From an uncultured Ignavibacteria bacterium (lineage in GTDB: Bacteria > Bacteroidota > Ignavibacteria > Kapaibacteriales > UBA2268): a stretch of 64,000 nucleotides of DNA. Location: positions 1 to 64,000 of the forward strand of contig CAIOZA010000027.1 in the NCBI GenBank assembly GCA_903862655.1. The letters are read 5' to 3'. A program made the translations under genes and the position numbers. Positions 25,164-33,884 of the stretch are shown one piece after another (the first letter of the stretch is position 1; each line of letters begins with the position of its first letter). The notes under the pieces are model-generated. The model worked only from the letters and a program-made list of their open reading frames with translations, was not told where the DNA came from and made no database searches.

Positions 25164-25767
25164 GAGCAACCTCCGGTTTCTTGTAACCAAACTTCTTCTC
25201 AGCCCATTCAGCAGCTGCAAATCCACCAAGAGCCATAAGCACTACTGCAAATACAAGAATTCCGTAAGGTATGTTGAAGTAGGTTGGCATCAGCACTTTA
25301 CCCATCGGTGTAGAATTAGCAAATCCCTGAATCAGTGGATAAACTTCACCGTAAATAAATGTTCCGAGGAAAACCCCACCGATGAAGAAGACTCCATCAA
25401 TTTTACCGGTAGCACAGGCAACAACTGATGTGCCGGGACAGTAACCACCAATAACGAATCCTACACCCAGCAAAAGTCCGCCAACAATCTGTGGAACAAT
25501 ATAAGTATCGATAACATTCACCATTGTGATATCCATCAATCCGAAAACTGATAGGAAATAAACTCCTAGCATTGCTGTTACGATTGCTGTGAACATCACC
25601 TTAAAAACTGTAAGATCTTTAAAGTAAAATTGGGCTGCTAGTTTCTTTGCTGTGCCAAATCCCGCTCTCTCTAGGAAGAAACCAAAACCAATACCAATAA
25701 TGAAAGCAAACACAAGTCCGGTATCAGCTCCGAAATAATCAAATTTGAAATATGGCATCATAACCAT
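25153..25767 (-). CDS. YeeE/YedE-family sulfur transporter, half 2
   Basis: The 204-residue membrane protein has about five segments and the DUF395 signature (GLVFAFIIGIGFGFFLERAG; GVGFVIGGYCPGTSVVACATG) with the conserved Cys in GGYCPGT. YeeE/YedE proteins (TsuA) take up thiosulfate or related sulfur species, with conserved cysteines relaying the substrate. Family members are usually one polypeptide of about 350 residues; here the two halves are separate genes overlapping by 10 bp. It is followed by the rhodanese-like gene, whose start overlaps its end. Confidence 0.88.
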   Translation of the reverse strand: MVMMPYFKFDYFGADTGLVFAFIIGIGFGFFLERAGFGTAKKLAAQFYFKDLTVFKVMFTAIVTAMLGVYFLSVFGLMDITMVNVIDTYIVPQIVGGLLLGVGFVIGGYCPGTSVVACATGKIDGVFFIGGVFLGTFIYGEVYPLIQGFANSTPMGKVLMPTYFNIPYGILVFAVVLMALGGFAAAEWAEKKFGYKKPEVAHED

Positions 25768-26294
25768 TGCCTCCTAACAAAATATGCAAACATATAAGCT
25801 CCGGCAAATACACACATCATAAAAGCCCAGCTACCTAGATTGAGAATTGAACCCCCTGTCAGAGCCTGTCCACTTGTGCATCCTCTGGCAAGCTTAGCAC
25901 CGAATCCCATCAAAGCTCCTCCAAATACTGCGAAGTATAATCGTTTCCTGTTCGAAAAAAGTGGTCCTTTTTCAATACTTTTATTAACCCGTCCTGCAAA
26001 CATACCCGAAATGAATCCACCAACGAGAACTCCCATTACCTCAAATACCAACCAATCCTTTAGTGGATTTGTTGTTCCATCACCTAAATACTCTGAATAA
26101 AAAGTATTACCCGATGCATGGCTCGGTGCAACGGTATTAACCCCGACAGCAACAACTGTCGAGATAGCACCTGAAGCTCCCAATCCTCTTCCCATGATTA
26201 CATAAGATAAAAGTAAAACCAATCCAAGACCAATCCCGGCAATATAAGGATTCATATAGGGTTTTGGATTGTTTGTAACTAAATGTTTTGACAT
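25758..26294 (-). CDS. YeeE/YedE-family sulfur transporter, half 1
   Basis: I start at the ATG at 26292-26294 (MSKHLVTNN); a longer frame to 26372 would run into the end of the NrfD gene. The 178-residue product carries the DUF395 motif GALMGFGAKLARGCTSGQAL with its conserved Cys, and about four or five membrane segments. Together with the next gene it would make a complete two-part transporter for thiosulfate, sulfide-derived or polysulfide sulfur. It lies 28 bp after the PsrC-like gene, so uptake and reduction or oxidation of the sulfur compound are encoded together. Confidence 0.88.
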   Translation of the reverse strand: MSKHLVTNNPKPYMNPYIAGIGLGLVLLLSYVIMGRGLGASGAISTVVAVGVNTVAPSHASGNTFYSEYLGDGTTNPLKDWLVFEVMGVLVGGFISGMFAGRVNKSIEKGPLFSNRKRLYFAVFGGALMGFGAKLARGCTSGQALTGGSILNLGSWAFMMCVFAGAYMFAYFVRRQWL

Positions 26295-26322
26295 AAAATA
26301 ATCTCCCAAAATATATACATTT

Positions 26323-27270
26323 TTATTTGAATACTGAAGTTGACCAGTTACTTGCCTGACCGGCAGAAACAATTACAAGTCTCAAAATTAATCCACCTAT
26401 AATAACCATTACCGGAGCTATGGCAGTGTATCTGATTTTATTATTCACAGCTGCAAGCTGGATTATCAAGGGTATTAATATACCAAACCCAACAACAAAC
26501 ACCCAAAAAACCGGAGCATAAGCACCGCTGATAAGCATTTTGATTGACTCAATATGAACCAAGTCAGAACTTAAATGACCTACAATTAATAGTATGATTA
26601 CAACAAACTCGAACATCAGAAATGTATTATCGGCTTTGGCGAGCATTCTTCTTTCTTCGACATCATGTGCTGCCATATGAATAAACGCCGCCGCTGATGA
26701 TAACCCTGAAGTTAGAAATAGTATCCAAAGCATTGAACTATTCCATAGAGGTCTTGCACCGAATGCACTTAGCAGAACTCCAGTGTACATTCCAAGAAAT
26801 CCTCCAACAACCATACTTATTACTCCAATCATCCTCATTGTAGAGTCTTTAGAATTCAAAGTATCTGAAATTTTCTTTAAAAATGAAAACCGGTTTTGAA
26901 TGAATTCCGGTAGTTTTAATAACATATTTGCTATTAAAACAGGATATACCAATAATAAAATCCAAGCTCCCCAGGACATCGGAGATTGCCATTGGAAAGT
27001 TGTGTACATACGCCAAACGTAAAGTTTGTGCTCTAAATCAAGGAATAGGGCACCCATACCAAAGCTGATTGCAATCAATGCAATTGAAGGTATCCAAAAG
27101 CAGGAACATTTGGGATTCTTTGCTCTGCCGGTAAAAATAAAAAATCCGCTTATTATCATCATTCCTGCAACTATTCCGCCAAGAAAAAGATAAACACCTA
27201 TTTCCCAGCCCCAGATATGAAGATGCGGATCAATTTGTAAATTGTGTCTTGTATTAACTAATTCGTGCAT
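26323..27270 (-). CDS. psrC: NrfD/PsrC-family quinone-interacting membrane subunit
   Basis: The 315-residue protein has about eight or nine hydrophobic segments and the NrfD family look: HLHIWGWEIGVYLFLGGIVAGMM near the N terminus (shown in the parts HIWGWEIGVYLFLGG and IVAGMM), FLDLEHKLYVWRMYTTFQWQSPMSWGAW in the middle, and GLSSAAAFIHMA. PsrC subunits bind menaquinone and pass electrons to or from the PsrB iron-sulfur protein. It follows psrB by 9 bp. Direction of electron flow cannot be told from sequence. Confidence 0.9.
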   Translation of the reverse strand: MHELVNTRHNLQIDPHLHIWGWEIGVYLFLGGIVAGMMIISGFFIFTGRAKNPKCSCFWIPSIALIAISFGMGALFLDLEHKLYVWRMYTTFQWQSPMSWGAWILLLVYPVLIANMLLKLPEFIQNRFSFLKKISDTLNSKDSTMRMIGVISMVVGGFLGMYTGVLLSAFGARPLWNSSMLWILFLTSGLSSAAAFIHMAAHDVEERRMLAKADNTFLMFEFVVIILLIVGHLSSDLVHIESIKMLISGAYAPVFWVFVVGFGILIPLIIQLAAVNNKIRYTAIAPVMVIIGGLILRLVIVSAGQASNWSTSVFK

Positions 27271-27279
27271 TTTAATTCC

Positions 27280-27819
27280 TCATGTTAAATAATAAATTTG
27301 AGGTTTGGTGCCGGCTTCAGGAATCAACGAATGATTCGACCGGCTTGCCAGTAATTTCGATACATCACTCTGGGGATCATCGAGATCACCGAATGACATG
27401 CAATATGTCGGACAAACTGAGACACAGGCAGGAAGTTCACCTGTTTCTACTCTATGAATGCAAAATGTACATTTCGATGCAAATCCCTCAGGATGAATAT
27501 ATCTCGCACCATAAGGGCATGCTGCCATGCATGCTTTACATCCGCTGCATTTATCTTCATAAACCAATACTATTCCACCTGTTTCAGAAATGTGGCTTGC
27601 TCCGCATGGACAACAGTAAACACAAGGAGGATTATCGCATTGATTGCATCTCTCACTTCTTATTTCCTGATGTAATGACGGGAATTTACCTGTTGTTTCG
27701 TAACTTATCCAATCTCTGTTATATCCAATTGGTACTTCATTTTCGGTCTTGCAGGCAACCACACAATCCATACATCCAACACATTTAAGTGTATCTATAA
27801 CCATTCCGTATCTTGCCAT
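27280..27819 (-). CDS. psrB: Four-cluster ferredoxin subunit, PsrB-like
   Basis: The 179-residue product has sixteen cysteines arranged for four [4Fe-4S] clusters: CVGCMDCVVAC, CNQCDNPPCVYCCPC, CSGCKACMAAC and CTFCIHRVE with CVSVCPTYC. This is the DMSO-reductase-family electron-transfer subunit that links the molybdenum catalytic subunit to the NrfD-type membrane subunit. It starts 1 nt after the psrA gene ends. There is no export signal, as expected if it crosses the membrane together with the Tat-targeted catalytic subunit. Confidence 0.94.
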   Translation of the reverse strand: MARYGMVIDTLKCVGCMDCVVACKTENEVPIGYNRDWISYETTGKFPSLHQEIRSERCNQCDNPPCVYCCPCGASHISETGGIVLVYEDKCSGCKACMAACPYGARYIHPEGFASKCTFCIHRVETGELPACVSVCPTYCMSFGDLDDPQSDVSKLLASRSNHSLIPEAGTKPQIYYLT

Positions 27820-30027
27820 TTATGCCTCCCTCACGATTGTTACAAAATTGATGTTCATACCTGTTCCGCCCATAATGGGGTCAGTTTTGTATTTTGTAAC
27901 AAGGTGCGAATCGCTTGCACCTTTCTGGTAAGTATTGAAAAGTGCTTTAGACTGATGACCAAAACCATGAGTCATGAACACACAATCTGTTCTGATTCGT
28001 TCAGTTGCTTTCACTTTAACTTTATTGCTGACCATACCATCTTGATTCTTCAGTTTGATATAATCTCCATTTTTAATTCCATATTGCTTTGCTATATCAA
28101 TATTGATCCAGACTTCATTCTCTTCGATCATATCCTGTAAAATCGGATTTGATTGAGTCATGCTGAATGTGTGCACAGGTGATCTGCCGAATAATAATCT
28201 CATGAATCCTACTGGTGGTTCTTCAGGTTTTTCATATTTCGGAATGGGATCAAATCCTTTCTCGGCTAGCTGAGTAGAATAGAACTCAACTTTACCTGAA
28301 GGAGTATTGAATTTTTCTTCAACCCCTTCTTCGATATATACAGGCTTCTTTGCTCCGAGAATAATTCCTTTTTCCTTAAGTTCAGTGTATGATAGACCTG
28401 CTTTGTCGACTCTAAATTTCAAATAATCTTCAATATCATTCCATGGAAAGTAATGACCAAGTCCAAGTTTACCGGCTAGTTGTTTGGCAATCCACCAATT
28501 TGGTTTCTGATCATCGGGTGAATCGATTACTGGTTGCCTGATTCCAAGGAATGGTGTTGTGAAAGGTGAACTGTGAAGATCATCATATCTTTCCAGGTAT
28601 GTCGATTCAGGTAAAACCACATCAGAATATCCTGCGATTTCACTTGGAATAACGTCAATTGTTACAAGTAAATCCAGATTCTGTATCGCTTTTAATGTTT
28701 CCTGCTGATTAGGCAACGCATTCATTAGATTAGTCGCATATACAACCCAGGATTTAATTGGGTATGGATTTCCAGTAATAGTTGCTTCTCTAATACCGTT
28801 AGTCAAGCCTTCCTCTTCGCCTGCCCAGGGATATTTTTTACCCGGATTGTCTGCTCTCGGCATTACAGCTTCAGGATATGCAGGATATGGATATGGAGGG
28901 ATAGGCATCTTAGTTGGCTGCCAGAATGCACCCTTGTGATTCCAGTTACCGAGTAAAGCATTCAGTAATGCTATAGCCCTGCTTCTTTGAGCATCATTTC
29001 CGTACCAGGTTACATGTCTGCCAGGATGAATAAATGAAGCAGGTTTATATCTTGCCAACTCTCTTGCTGATTCAATTATAAGCTTTGCTTCAACTCCGGT
29101 TTCGGTATAAGCCCATTCGGGTGTATATTGTGAAACTTCTGCCGCGAATTGTTCGAATCCAATTCCATATTTTTCAGAATATTCTTTATCATACAATCCT
29201 TCTTTAATCAAGATATTTGACCATGTTAGAAGGAGTGCCATATCAGTTCCTGGTTTAATCGGCAGATAATATTTTGCCTTTCCGGCAACTATTGAAAACC
29301 TTGGATCGACTACAATTATCGATGCTCCATTTTCTACAGCCTGTGATAACTCCTGAACCTGCGAATTATGCATGTTCTCACCCAAATGAGAACCAATCAG
29401 TGCCATACATTTTGTATTCTTGATGTCCGTTCTTTCAGGCGAACCAATAACGTCACCAAAAGTCAGTTCAAAGCCAACTTCTCTAGGTCCGCGACATTGT
29501 GCGAATGATGGAGCAAAAATATGAGGTGTGCCAAATGCTTTAAAAGTATGTTTAATAAAATTGCCTCCGATTCCATGACTGAAGTAAGCAACAGCTTCAG
29601 GACCGTGTTTTGCTTTGATAGTATTAAGTTTATCAGCAATATAGTTAAATGCCTCATCCCAGGTTACAACTTTCCAAGATTCATTGCCTCTTGCACCTGT
29701 TCTTATTAGGGGTGATTTCAATCTTGTTGGATCTGAGTATGCACCAACACCACCTGTACCTCGAGGGCATAATCTGCCGTTACTAAGAGGATCTAAAGGA
29801 TTACCTTCGATTTTCCATAACTTACCATCCTTGACTGTTGCTATAGCACCACATTTCCAAAAACATAAATTGCAGTAGGTCGGAACCTGATAAGTTCCTG
29901 TTTTAGTTTTATCACCAGCAAAAAGTTTTGAACCCTTAGTAACATGATTGATAGTACCTAAGGCGGCTGCCGAAGCAAAAGTAGCGGAGGAAATCTGAAG
30001 GAATTTTCTACGTGAAAAAGACTTCAT
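27820..30027 (-). CDS. psrA: Molybdopterin oxidoreductase catalytic subunit, PsrA/PhsA-like
   Basis: The 735-residue product has a Tat signal (FSRRKFLQ), a [4Fe-4S] motif C52-x2-C55-x3-C59 with C87 (GRLCPRG), and a likely molybdenum ligand Cys178 in FAQCRGPREVG, as in the polysulfide/thiosulfate reductase branch of the DMSO-reductase family. The C-terminal molybdopterin dinucleotide-binding domain is present (LLFGRSPVHTFS; GYGINHFGD-like MTHGFGH). It is predicted to be periplasmic and to reduce polysulfide or thiosulfate, or to oxidise a sulfur compound, with quinone as partner. Its start overlaps the MerR-type regulator gene by 4 nt. Arsenate or tetrathionate as substrate is not excluded, but the YeeE and rhodanese-like neighbours favour sulfur. 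Confidence 0.9.
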   Translation of the reverse strand: MKSFSRRKFLQISSATFASAAALGTINHVTKGSKLFAGDKTKTGTYQVPTYCNLCFWKCGAIATVKDGKLWKIEGNPLDPLSNGRLCPRGTGGVGAYSDPTRLKSPLIRTGARGNESWKVVTWDEAFNYIADKLNTIKAKHGPEAVAYFSHGIGGNFIKHTFKAFGTPHIFAPSFAQCRGPREVGFELTFGDVIGSPERTDIKNTKCMALIGSHLGENMHNSQVQELSQAVENGASIIVVDPRFSIVAGKAKYYLPIKPGTDMALLLTWSNILIKEGLYDKEYSEKYGIGFEQFAAEVSQYTPEWAYTETGVEAKLIIESARELARYKPASFIHPGRHVTWYGNDAQRSRAIALLNALLGNWNHKGAFWQPTKMPIPPYPYPAYPEAVMPRADNPGKKYPWAGEEEGLTNGIREATITGNPYPIKSWVVYATNLMNALPNQQETLKAIQNLDLLVTIDVIPSEIAGYSDVVLPESTYLERYDDLHSSPFTTPFLGIRQPVIDSPDDQKPNWWIAKQLAGKLGLGHYFPWNDIEDYLKFRVDKAGLSYTELKEKGIILGAKKPVYIEEGVEEKFNTPSGKVEFYSTQLAEKGFDPIPKYEKPEEPPVGFMRLLFGRSPVHTFSMTQSNPILQDMIEENEVWINIDIAKQYGIKNGDYIKLKNQDGMVSNKVKVKATERIRTDCVFMTHGFGHQSKALFNTYQKGASDSHLVTKYKTDPIMGGTGMNINFVTIVREA

Positions 30028-30488
30028 GCTTGCCTCGTGTTGTTTTTGATTGTTTCTTTTATATTATCACAATGATTGTGTTCTTTGTATACATCGCATG
30101 TTCGGCATTCCTGCAGTGCACATAAATTATTACTATGCTTGAATGTCCAGCATGGATTCATGGTACTATTGTATGCCTCACAATTTTCTCTTTCGCCTTC
30201 AGAGCAATTACGGATCGACCAGCAGGGAATCATGGCATAAAGTGTTTTTATTGAGGCAATGGAGAATTTTTTGTTAGTAATTGAATCTCTGATGCATTTC
30301 AATCTGGTTATATCATTGGCGGAATATAGTCTATGATTTGAATCTTTCTTAAAAGGGATAACCAATCCTTCATTTTCGTATAACCTGAGTGTGTGAACAG
30401 AAACTTCCAAAAGCTGAGCAACTACTCCGATTGTATAAAGTGGTGTATCTTTATCTGTTCCAAGACCGATAGAGTTATTTGATTGCAT
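30024..30488 (-). CDS. MerR-family regulator with Cys/Trp-rich C-terminal sensor
   Basis: The 154-residue product has an N-terminal MerR winged helix (about residues 15-85: YTIGVVAQLLEVSVHTLRLYENEGL in parts YTIGVVAQLLEVS and TLRLYENEGL; HRLYSANDITRLKCI). Its C-terminal part holds eight cysteines and two PCW motifs: PCWSIRNC, ENCEAY, PCWTFKHSNNLC, ECRTCDVY and a last C near 142. This resembles a 'two-CW' metal- or cluster-binding module known from sensor proteins. It overlaps psrA through ATGA, so it almost certainly controls the psr operon, perhaps by sensing sulfur species, redox state or a metal through the cysteines. Confidence 0.88.
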   Translation of the reverse strand: MQSNNSIGLGTDKDTPLYTIGVVAQLLEVSVHTLRLYENEGLVIPFKKDSNHRLYSANDITRLKCIRDSITNKKFSIASIKTLYAMIPCWSIRNCSEGERENCEAYNSTMNPCWTFKHSNNLCALQECRTCDVYKEHNHCDNIKETIKNNTRQA

Positions 30489-30515
30489 TTCAAATATTTA
30501 AAATTATTACAAAAC

Positions 30516-30533
30516 CTATATTCAAAAATATAG
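30516..30533. promoter_or_regulatory. Candidate operator dyad for the MerR-type regulator
   Basis: CTATATT, CAAA, AATATAG is a perfect 7-4-7 inverted repeat, 28 bp upstream of the regulator start codon. MerR proteins bind dyads of about this size in promoter spacers. AT-richness makes a chance match possible. Confidence 0.4.
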
Positions 30534-30653
30534 ATATTTTGTCTTTTAAACAAGAATAATTTTTGTAAATGGTTGAATTATTTGAAGATAGTACGAAATA
30601 AATAAAAAATTAGGTATCACTAACAATAAGGTATATTATTGAGTTAAAATGGT

Positions 30654-33356
30654 TTACCAAATTGGTACAATACACTTTACTGAAAGCTTCTTTTTTGTAA
30701 AAGGAGTACTTCTTAAAACTGCAATCATCTTTTTATCATTTTCTTTGTGACAAGTTAAGCATGATCCAATTGTTAGTATCTTCTTTTGTTCTTCAATGTT
30801 GAAAGGTCTTGTGTTTGTTCGTGTGGAATTGTTGTTTTTTGAATTCTGCAGAAAGCCTATCCATGCATCTTCAGGTAGATTATCGCTGGAGAAGTTTGAG
30901 AATTTTTGTGAAAATATCCATCTTCCATTATTATTATTAATAACATATTTAAGTTCTCCTCTTCCATATCCTAATGCAACAGGATTGTTGTGGCATGTTT
31001 TGCAAGGAACTGACTTTGCTGATATAGTATGAGAGAAAGCAGGAGCAAAAAGTCGCTTATAGCTTTTTTCATTTTTCGATTTGCTAATCGAAAGAACCAT
31101 TCCTGGAATGAAAGTTGTTACTTTTGAATTCTTTGATTTGGGATCAAAGGTAACTCCAAGAGTTGGAAAATCAGAATAGAACTCCTTATCTTTTTCTAAC
31201 CATGATCCAATAGTTTCTTTATTTGTTAAATTATCCCAGCCTGTCATTTCTGGGTAATACTGAGTGTGGCATCCAATGCATTGAGGAGCCCATGCAGTAT
31301 GACAGGTAGCGCAATCCATACGGTTATGTCCCTGAATATCTTTCCCGCAAAGTGTTGAAACAGGCTTAGAGATTAATTGCTTACCGGAAGATTTTAATTC
31401 AGTAATTATTCTTCCATCTTTGTAAATCGTATTAAGATATGGTATTCCGGTTCCCTTTGAAACAATGTACTTAATATTCAGATCGGTTTTGTTCCTTATA
31501 TTTAGTATCCTCTGAGATTCCTGATCCATTTTATCTTTAGTGATAGTTGAAGGATTATCGGTATGACAATCAATACATTGAATTTTTACAGCATTTTCCT
31601 TGTGACTATATTTAGTCCCATCACCCATTATTTCATAGGAATTATGACAGTCTATACACATCATTCCGGCTTTGTGGTGAACATCATCGTTTTTCTTCTC
31701 AAACACACGTCCATCCTGTAGAAGTCTAAATTTAGACTTATCAATATTTGTAACATCTTTTGAATTTAAATGTGTTTCGTGCCACCCTTCATAGTTAGTT
31801 GCTATTCTTCCTGAACGGCTGTGACAACCAAAGCAATGATCGTCAGTTACTTTTAAAGTAATCTCTGGATGATTTACAAAATGAGATTTTTTGCCTGCTT
31901 TTAAATTTTCAAGGTCAGCAATTGATTCCGGCTGATAATTCAGATGACATGCCGAACATCCACCACCACGCGAAAGTTCATCGATAGGAGCAGGTTTTAA
32001 TTTATTATTTGAAAGGTGACACCCTGCACACAATCCCCGAAGATGGGTTTCAGCCGGAGTAAATCCAATATTTTCAATGTTATAATATCCGTCTGGAGTT
32101 TTTGATTCGCCAAACGTATATTTGTTTACCGCAATCACTCCCGACATACTTGTCATAAGCGACTTCCCAACACGTTTCAGAATCCCGGGATGACAGTTTA
32201 TAGTCCCACAGGTTTTTTCAGCTACATCAAGATTCCCGGGAGTCAAAGTCATTCCTCTGTGAGCTGTGATTTTATCCAATGATAAAGGATTGCCGAGATG
32301 ACAAGAATAGCACCCGATTGCCGCAACATCGTGACTTATTGAAAGCCCCTTTACATCTGAATGACAGTACATACAGGATTCAATTTTACCCTGAATTAAG
32401 GGTACTTTCCTTTTCAACAAAGAATCCTCAGGTGTTTTTAGATTGCTCGCAGTAAGGAACTCAACAACGTTTGCGTTATCATCCCAGGGTACAATAAGTT
32501 TCCATGATTCGCCTCGAAAGAACAATGCAAATACTGAAACGAGTGAATAAGATAGAAGAAAAATTAATAGAACTAATTTCAATCTTCCTGATGCTTTATT
32601 GTTCAGATATTTTACCGAGAAAATCCCAACTAATATCAAAAACAGAATGTAAATAGTAATCTCTGGGTAGTTCAGCCAATGAAAAATCTCCTGAATTCCC
32701 GTCAAATACCAAGGACCTTTCGTCTCAGGTGAGATATTCTTCGAAATTGATGGAATTAGGATAACTGAAAGAAGAGCAATCAATGGAATCACTTGAAGCA
32801 GGCTTTTTGCTGATGGAATAATCTTCTTTGAATGTTCTATTGTCAGCAACCAAACCACTAAAGCACTGGTAATAATATGATTAATATAAATGATTTGCAG
32901 AGAAGATGTTGTCCCGAACATTGTACCGGAGATTATATTTCCAATTAATGGAATCGAATTCAAAACAGATACGATTATATTCATTCCCTGAGTAGCTTCA
33001 TTGTCTCCTTTTAATAGGAAACCGCTAAACATTGCATAGAGTAGAAATGGAATCAGCATAATCATCCCCACCCAAGAGGATGATTTGACATCCTTTTCGG
33101 TTCTCTTTAATAAATGATCGATAATATGGAAAACTGAAGTTAAAAGAAAAATTTGGGCAGACCAGTAATGAATTGACCTGATAAACAATGCTGGTTTGTT
33201 CAGCAAAATCATTAATGATATTGAATTATAAGAATTCATTGGATCGAATGTAAAAGCGAGAGCAATTCCTGATAAAATACAAATAAAAAAAGATGCATAG
33301 GATAGATATCCAAATTGTGATCGTGAGATTAATATTTTGATTGAATCAAGCTTCAT
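30654..33356 (-). CDS. b6-type cytochrome b fused to a multihaem (about 12-haem) cytochrome c
   Basis: The 900-residue product starts with a cytochrome b module. Haem-b ligand pairs are His63/His77 (HYWSAQIFLLTSVFH, 14 apart) and His160/His175 (15 apart, the cytochrome b6 spacing). GPWY near 214-217 stands where Qo sites carry PEWY, and two more helices follow to about residue 280. From residue 328 on there are eleven CxxCH motifs (for example CMYCH, CYSCH, CAGCH, CSACH, CFGCH, CIDCH twice, CATCH, CIGCH, CKTCH, CLTCH) and one CGTINCH (Cx4CH), so about twelve c haems outside the membrane. It overlaps the Rieske gene by 11 bp. I infer a quinol-oxidising complex that passes electrons through a haem wire to a periplasmic or extracellular acceptor. 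Confidence 0.88.
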   Translation of the reverse strand: MKLDSIKILISRSQFGYLSYASFFICILSGIALAFTFDPMNSYNSISLMILLNKPALFIRSIHYWSAQIFLLTSVFHIIDHLLKRTEKDVKSSSWVGMIMLIPFLLYAMFSGFLLKGDNEATQGMNIIVSVLNSIPLIGNIISGTMFGTTSSLQIIYINHIITSALVVWLLTIEHSKKIIPSAKSLLQVIPLIALLSVILIPSISKNISPETKGPWYLTGIQEIFHWLNYPEITIYILFLILVGIFSVKYLNNKASGRLKLVLLIFLLSYSLVSVFALFFRGESWKLIVPWDDNANVVEFLTASNLKTPEDSLLKRKVPLIQGKIESCMYCHSDVKGLSISHDVAAIGCYSCHLGNPLSLDKITAHRGMTLTPGNLDVAEKTCGTINCHPGILKRVGKSLMTSMSGVIAVNKYTFGESKTPDGYYNIENIGFTPAETHLRGLCAGCHLSNNKLKPAPIDELSRGGGCSACHLNYQPESIADLENLKAGKKSHFVNHPEITLKVTDDHCFGCHSRSGRIATNYEGWHETHLNSKDVTNIDKSKFRLLQDGRVFEKKNDDVHHKAGMMCIDCHNSYEIMGDGTKYSHKENAVKIQCIDCHTDNPSTITKDKMDQESQRILNIRNKTDLNIKYIVSKGTGIPYLNTIYKDGRIITELKSSGKQLISKPVSTLCGKDIQGHNRMDCATCHTAWAPQCIGCHTQYYPEMTGWDNLTNKETIGSWLEKDKEFYSDFPTLGVTFDPKSKNSKVTTFIPGMVLSISKSKNEKSYKRLFAPAFSHTISAKSVPCKTCHNNPVALGYGRGELKYVINNNNGRWIFSQKFSNFSSDNLPEDAWIGFLQNSKNNNSTRTNTRPFNIEEQKKILTIGSCLTCHKENDKKMIAVLRSTPFTKKKLSVKCIVPIW

Positions 33357-33750
33357 TATTCAAAATTATCACATTTCGTAAATTATCAAGTTGAAAACTA
33401 ATTTTCTTTAAATTTTTTAGTGCAGGTCCTGATATTACCTGCCCATTATCTGAAAACTTGGAACCATGGCAGGAACACACTAATTCAGTACCGGATGATT
33501 TATTGATCTTACAACCAAGATGAGTACATTTATCTGAGAAAATCTCAATCTTCTGATTTTTTTTAACTAAAATTATATCATTAATAAACGAAAAACCTTC
33601 GGGGAAATCATTCTTGATAACTGACTGAACTCTATTTGAACTAACAATGTGATCATTTATTTTTAGTGATTTGTAGAACAGATAAGCTAAGAAAGAACCG
33701 GTGATTCCGATTATAGTTTTTAGAAATGCTTTACGAGTTATCAATTCCAT
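33346..33750 (-). CDS. Rieske [2Fe-2S] protein
   Basis: The 134-residue product has one N-terminal membrane anchor preceded by a Tat-like TRKAFLK motif, and a compact Rieske domain with both cluster-binding boxes, CTHLGC and CSCHGSKF, including the disulfide cysteines of high-potential Rieske proteins, then GPALKNL. It would take one electron from quinol at the Qo site and hand it to the haem part of the fused cytochrome encoded next; the two genes overlap by 11 bp. There is no separate cytochrome c1 or cytochrome f gene nearby. Confidence 0.93.
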   Translation of the reverse strand: MELITRKAFLKTIIGITGSFLAYLFYKSLKINDHIVSSNRVQSVIKNDFPEGFSFINDIILVKKNQKIEIFSDKCTHLGCKINKSSGTELVCSCHGSKFSDNGQVISGPALKNLKKISFQLDNLRNVIILNNEA

Positions 33751-33786
33751 AATGTGATAATCAATCCTGAATAATTCTTAGGAAAG

Positions 33787-33794
33787 CAAAATTA
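33787..33794 (-). promoter_or_regulatory. Candidate -7 element (TAATTTTG) of the Rieske-cytochrome operon
   Basis: On the minus strand TAATTTTG fits TAnnTTTG; transcription would start near 33780, 30 nt before the Rieske start codon. I see no TTG at the expected -33 distance. The surrounding 33751-33884 shows no gene. Confidence 0.35.
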
Positions 33795-33884
33795 CAAAAA
33801 GAAGATTGATTATTTGAGTTTAAGATTTGTAATATGTGAAATTGGATACTTGAATGATGTCTTTGAATGACACAGTAGAACTTT

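Noticed and set aside
27282-27788. A 168-codon frame antisense to psrB
   Set aside because: It is Cys/His-rich only because it mirrors the four-cluster ferredoxin; no start signal or family resemblance.
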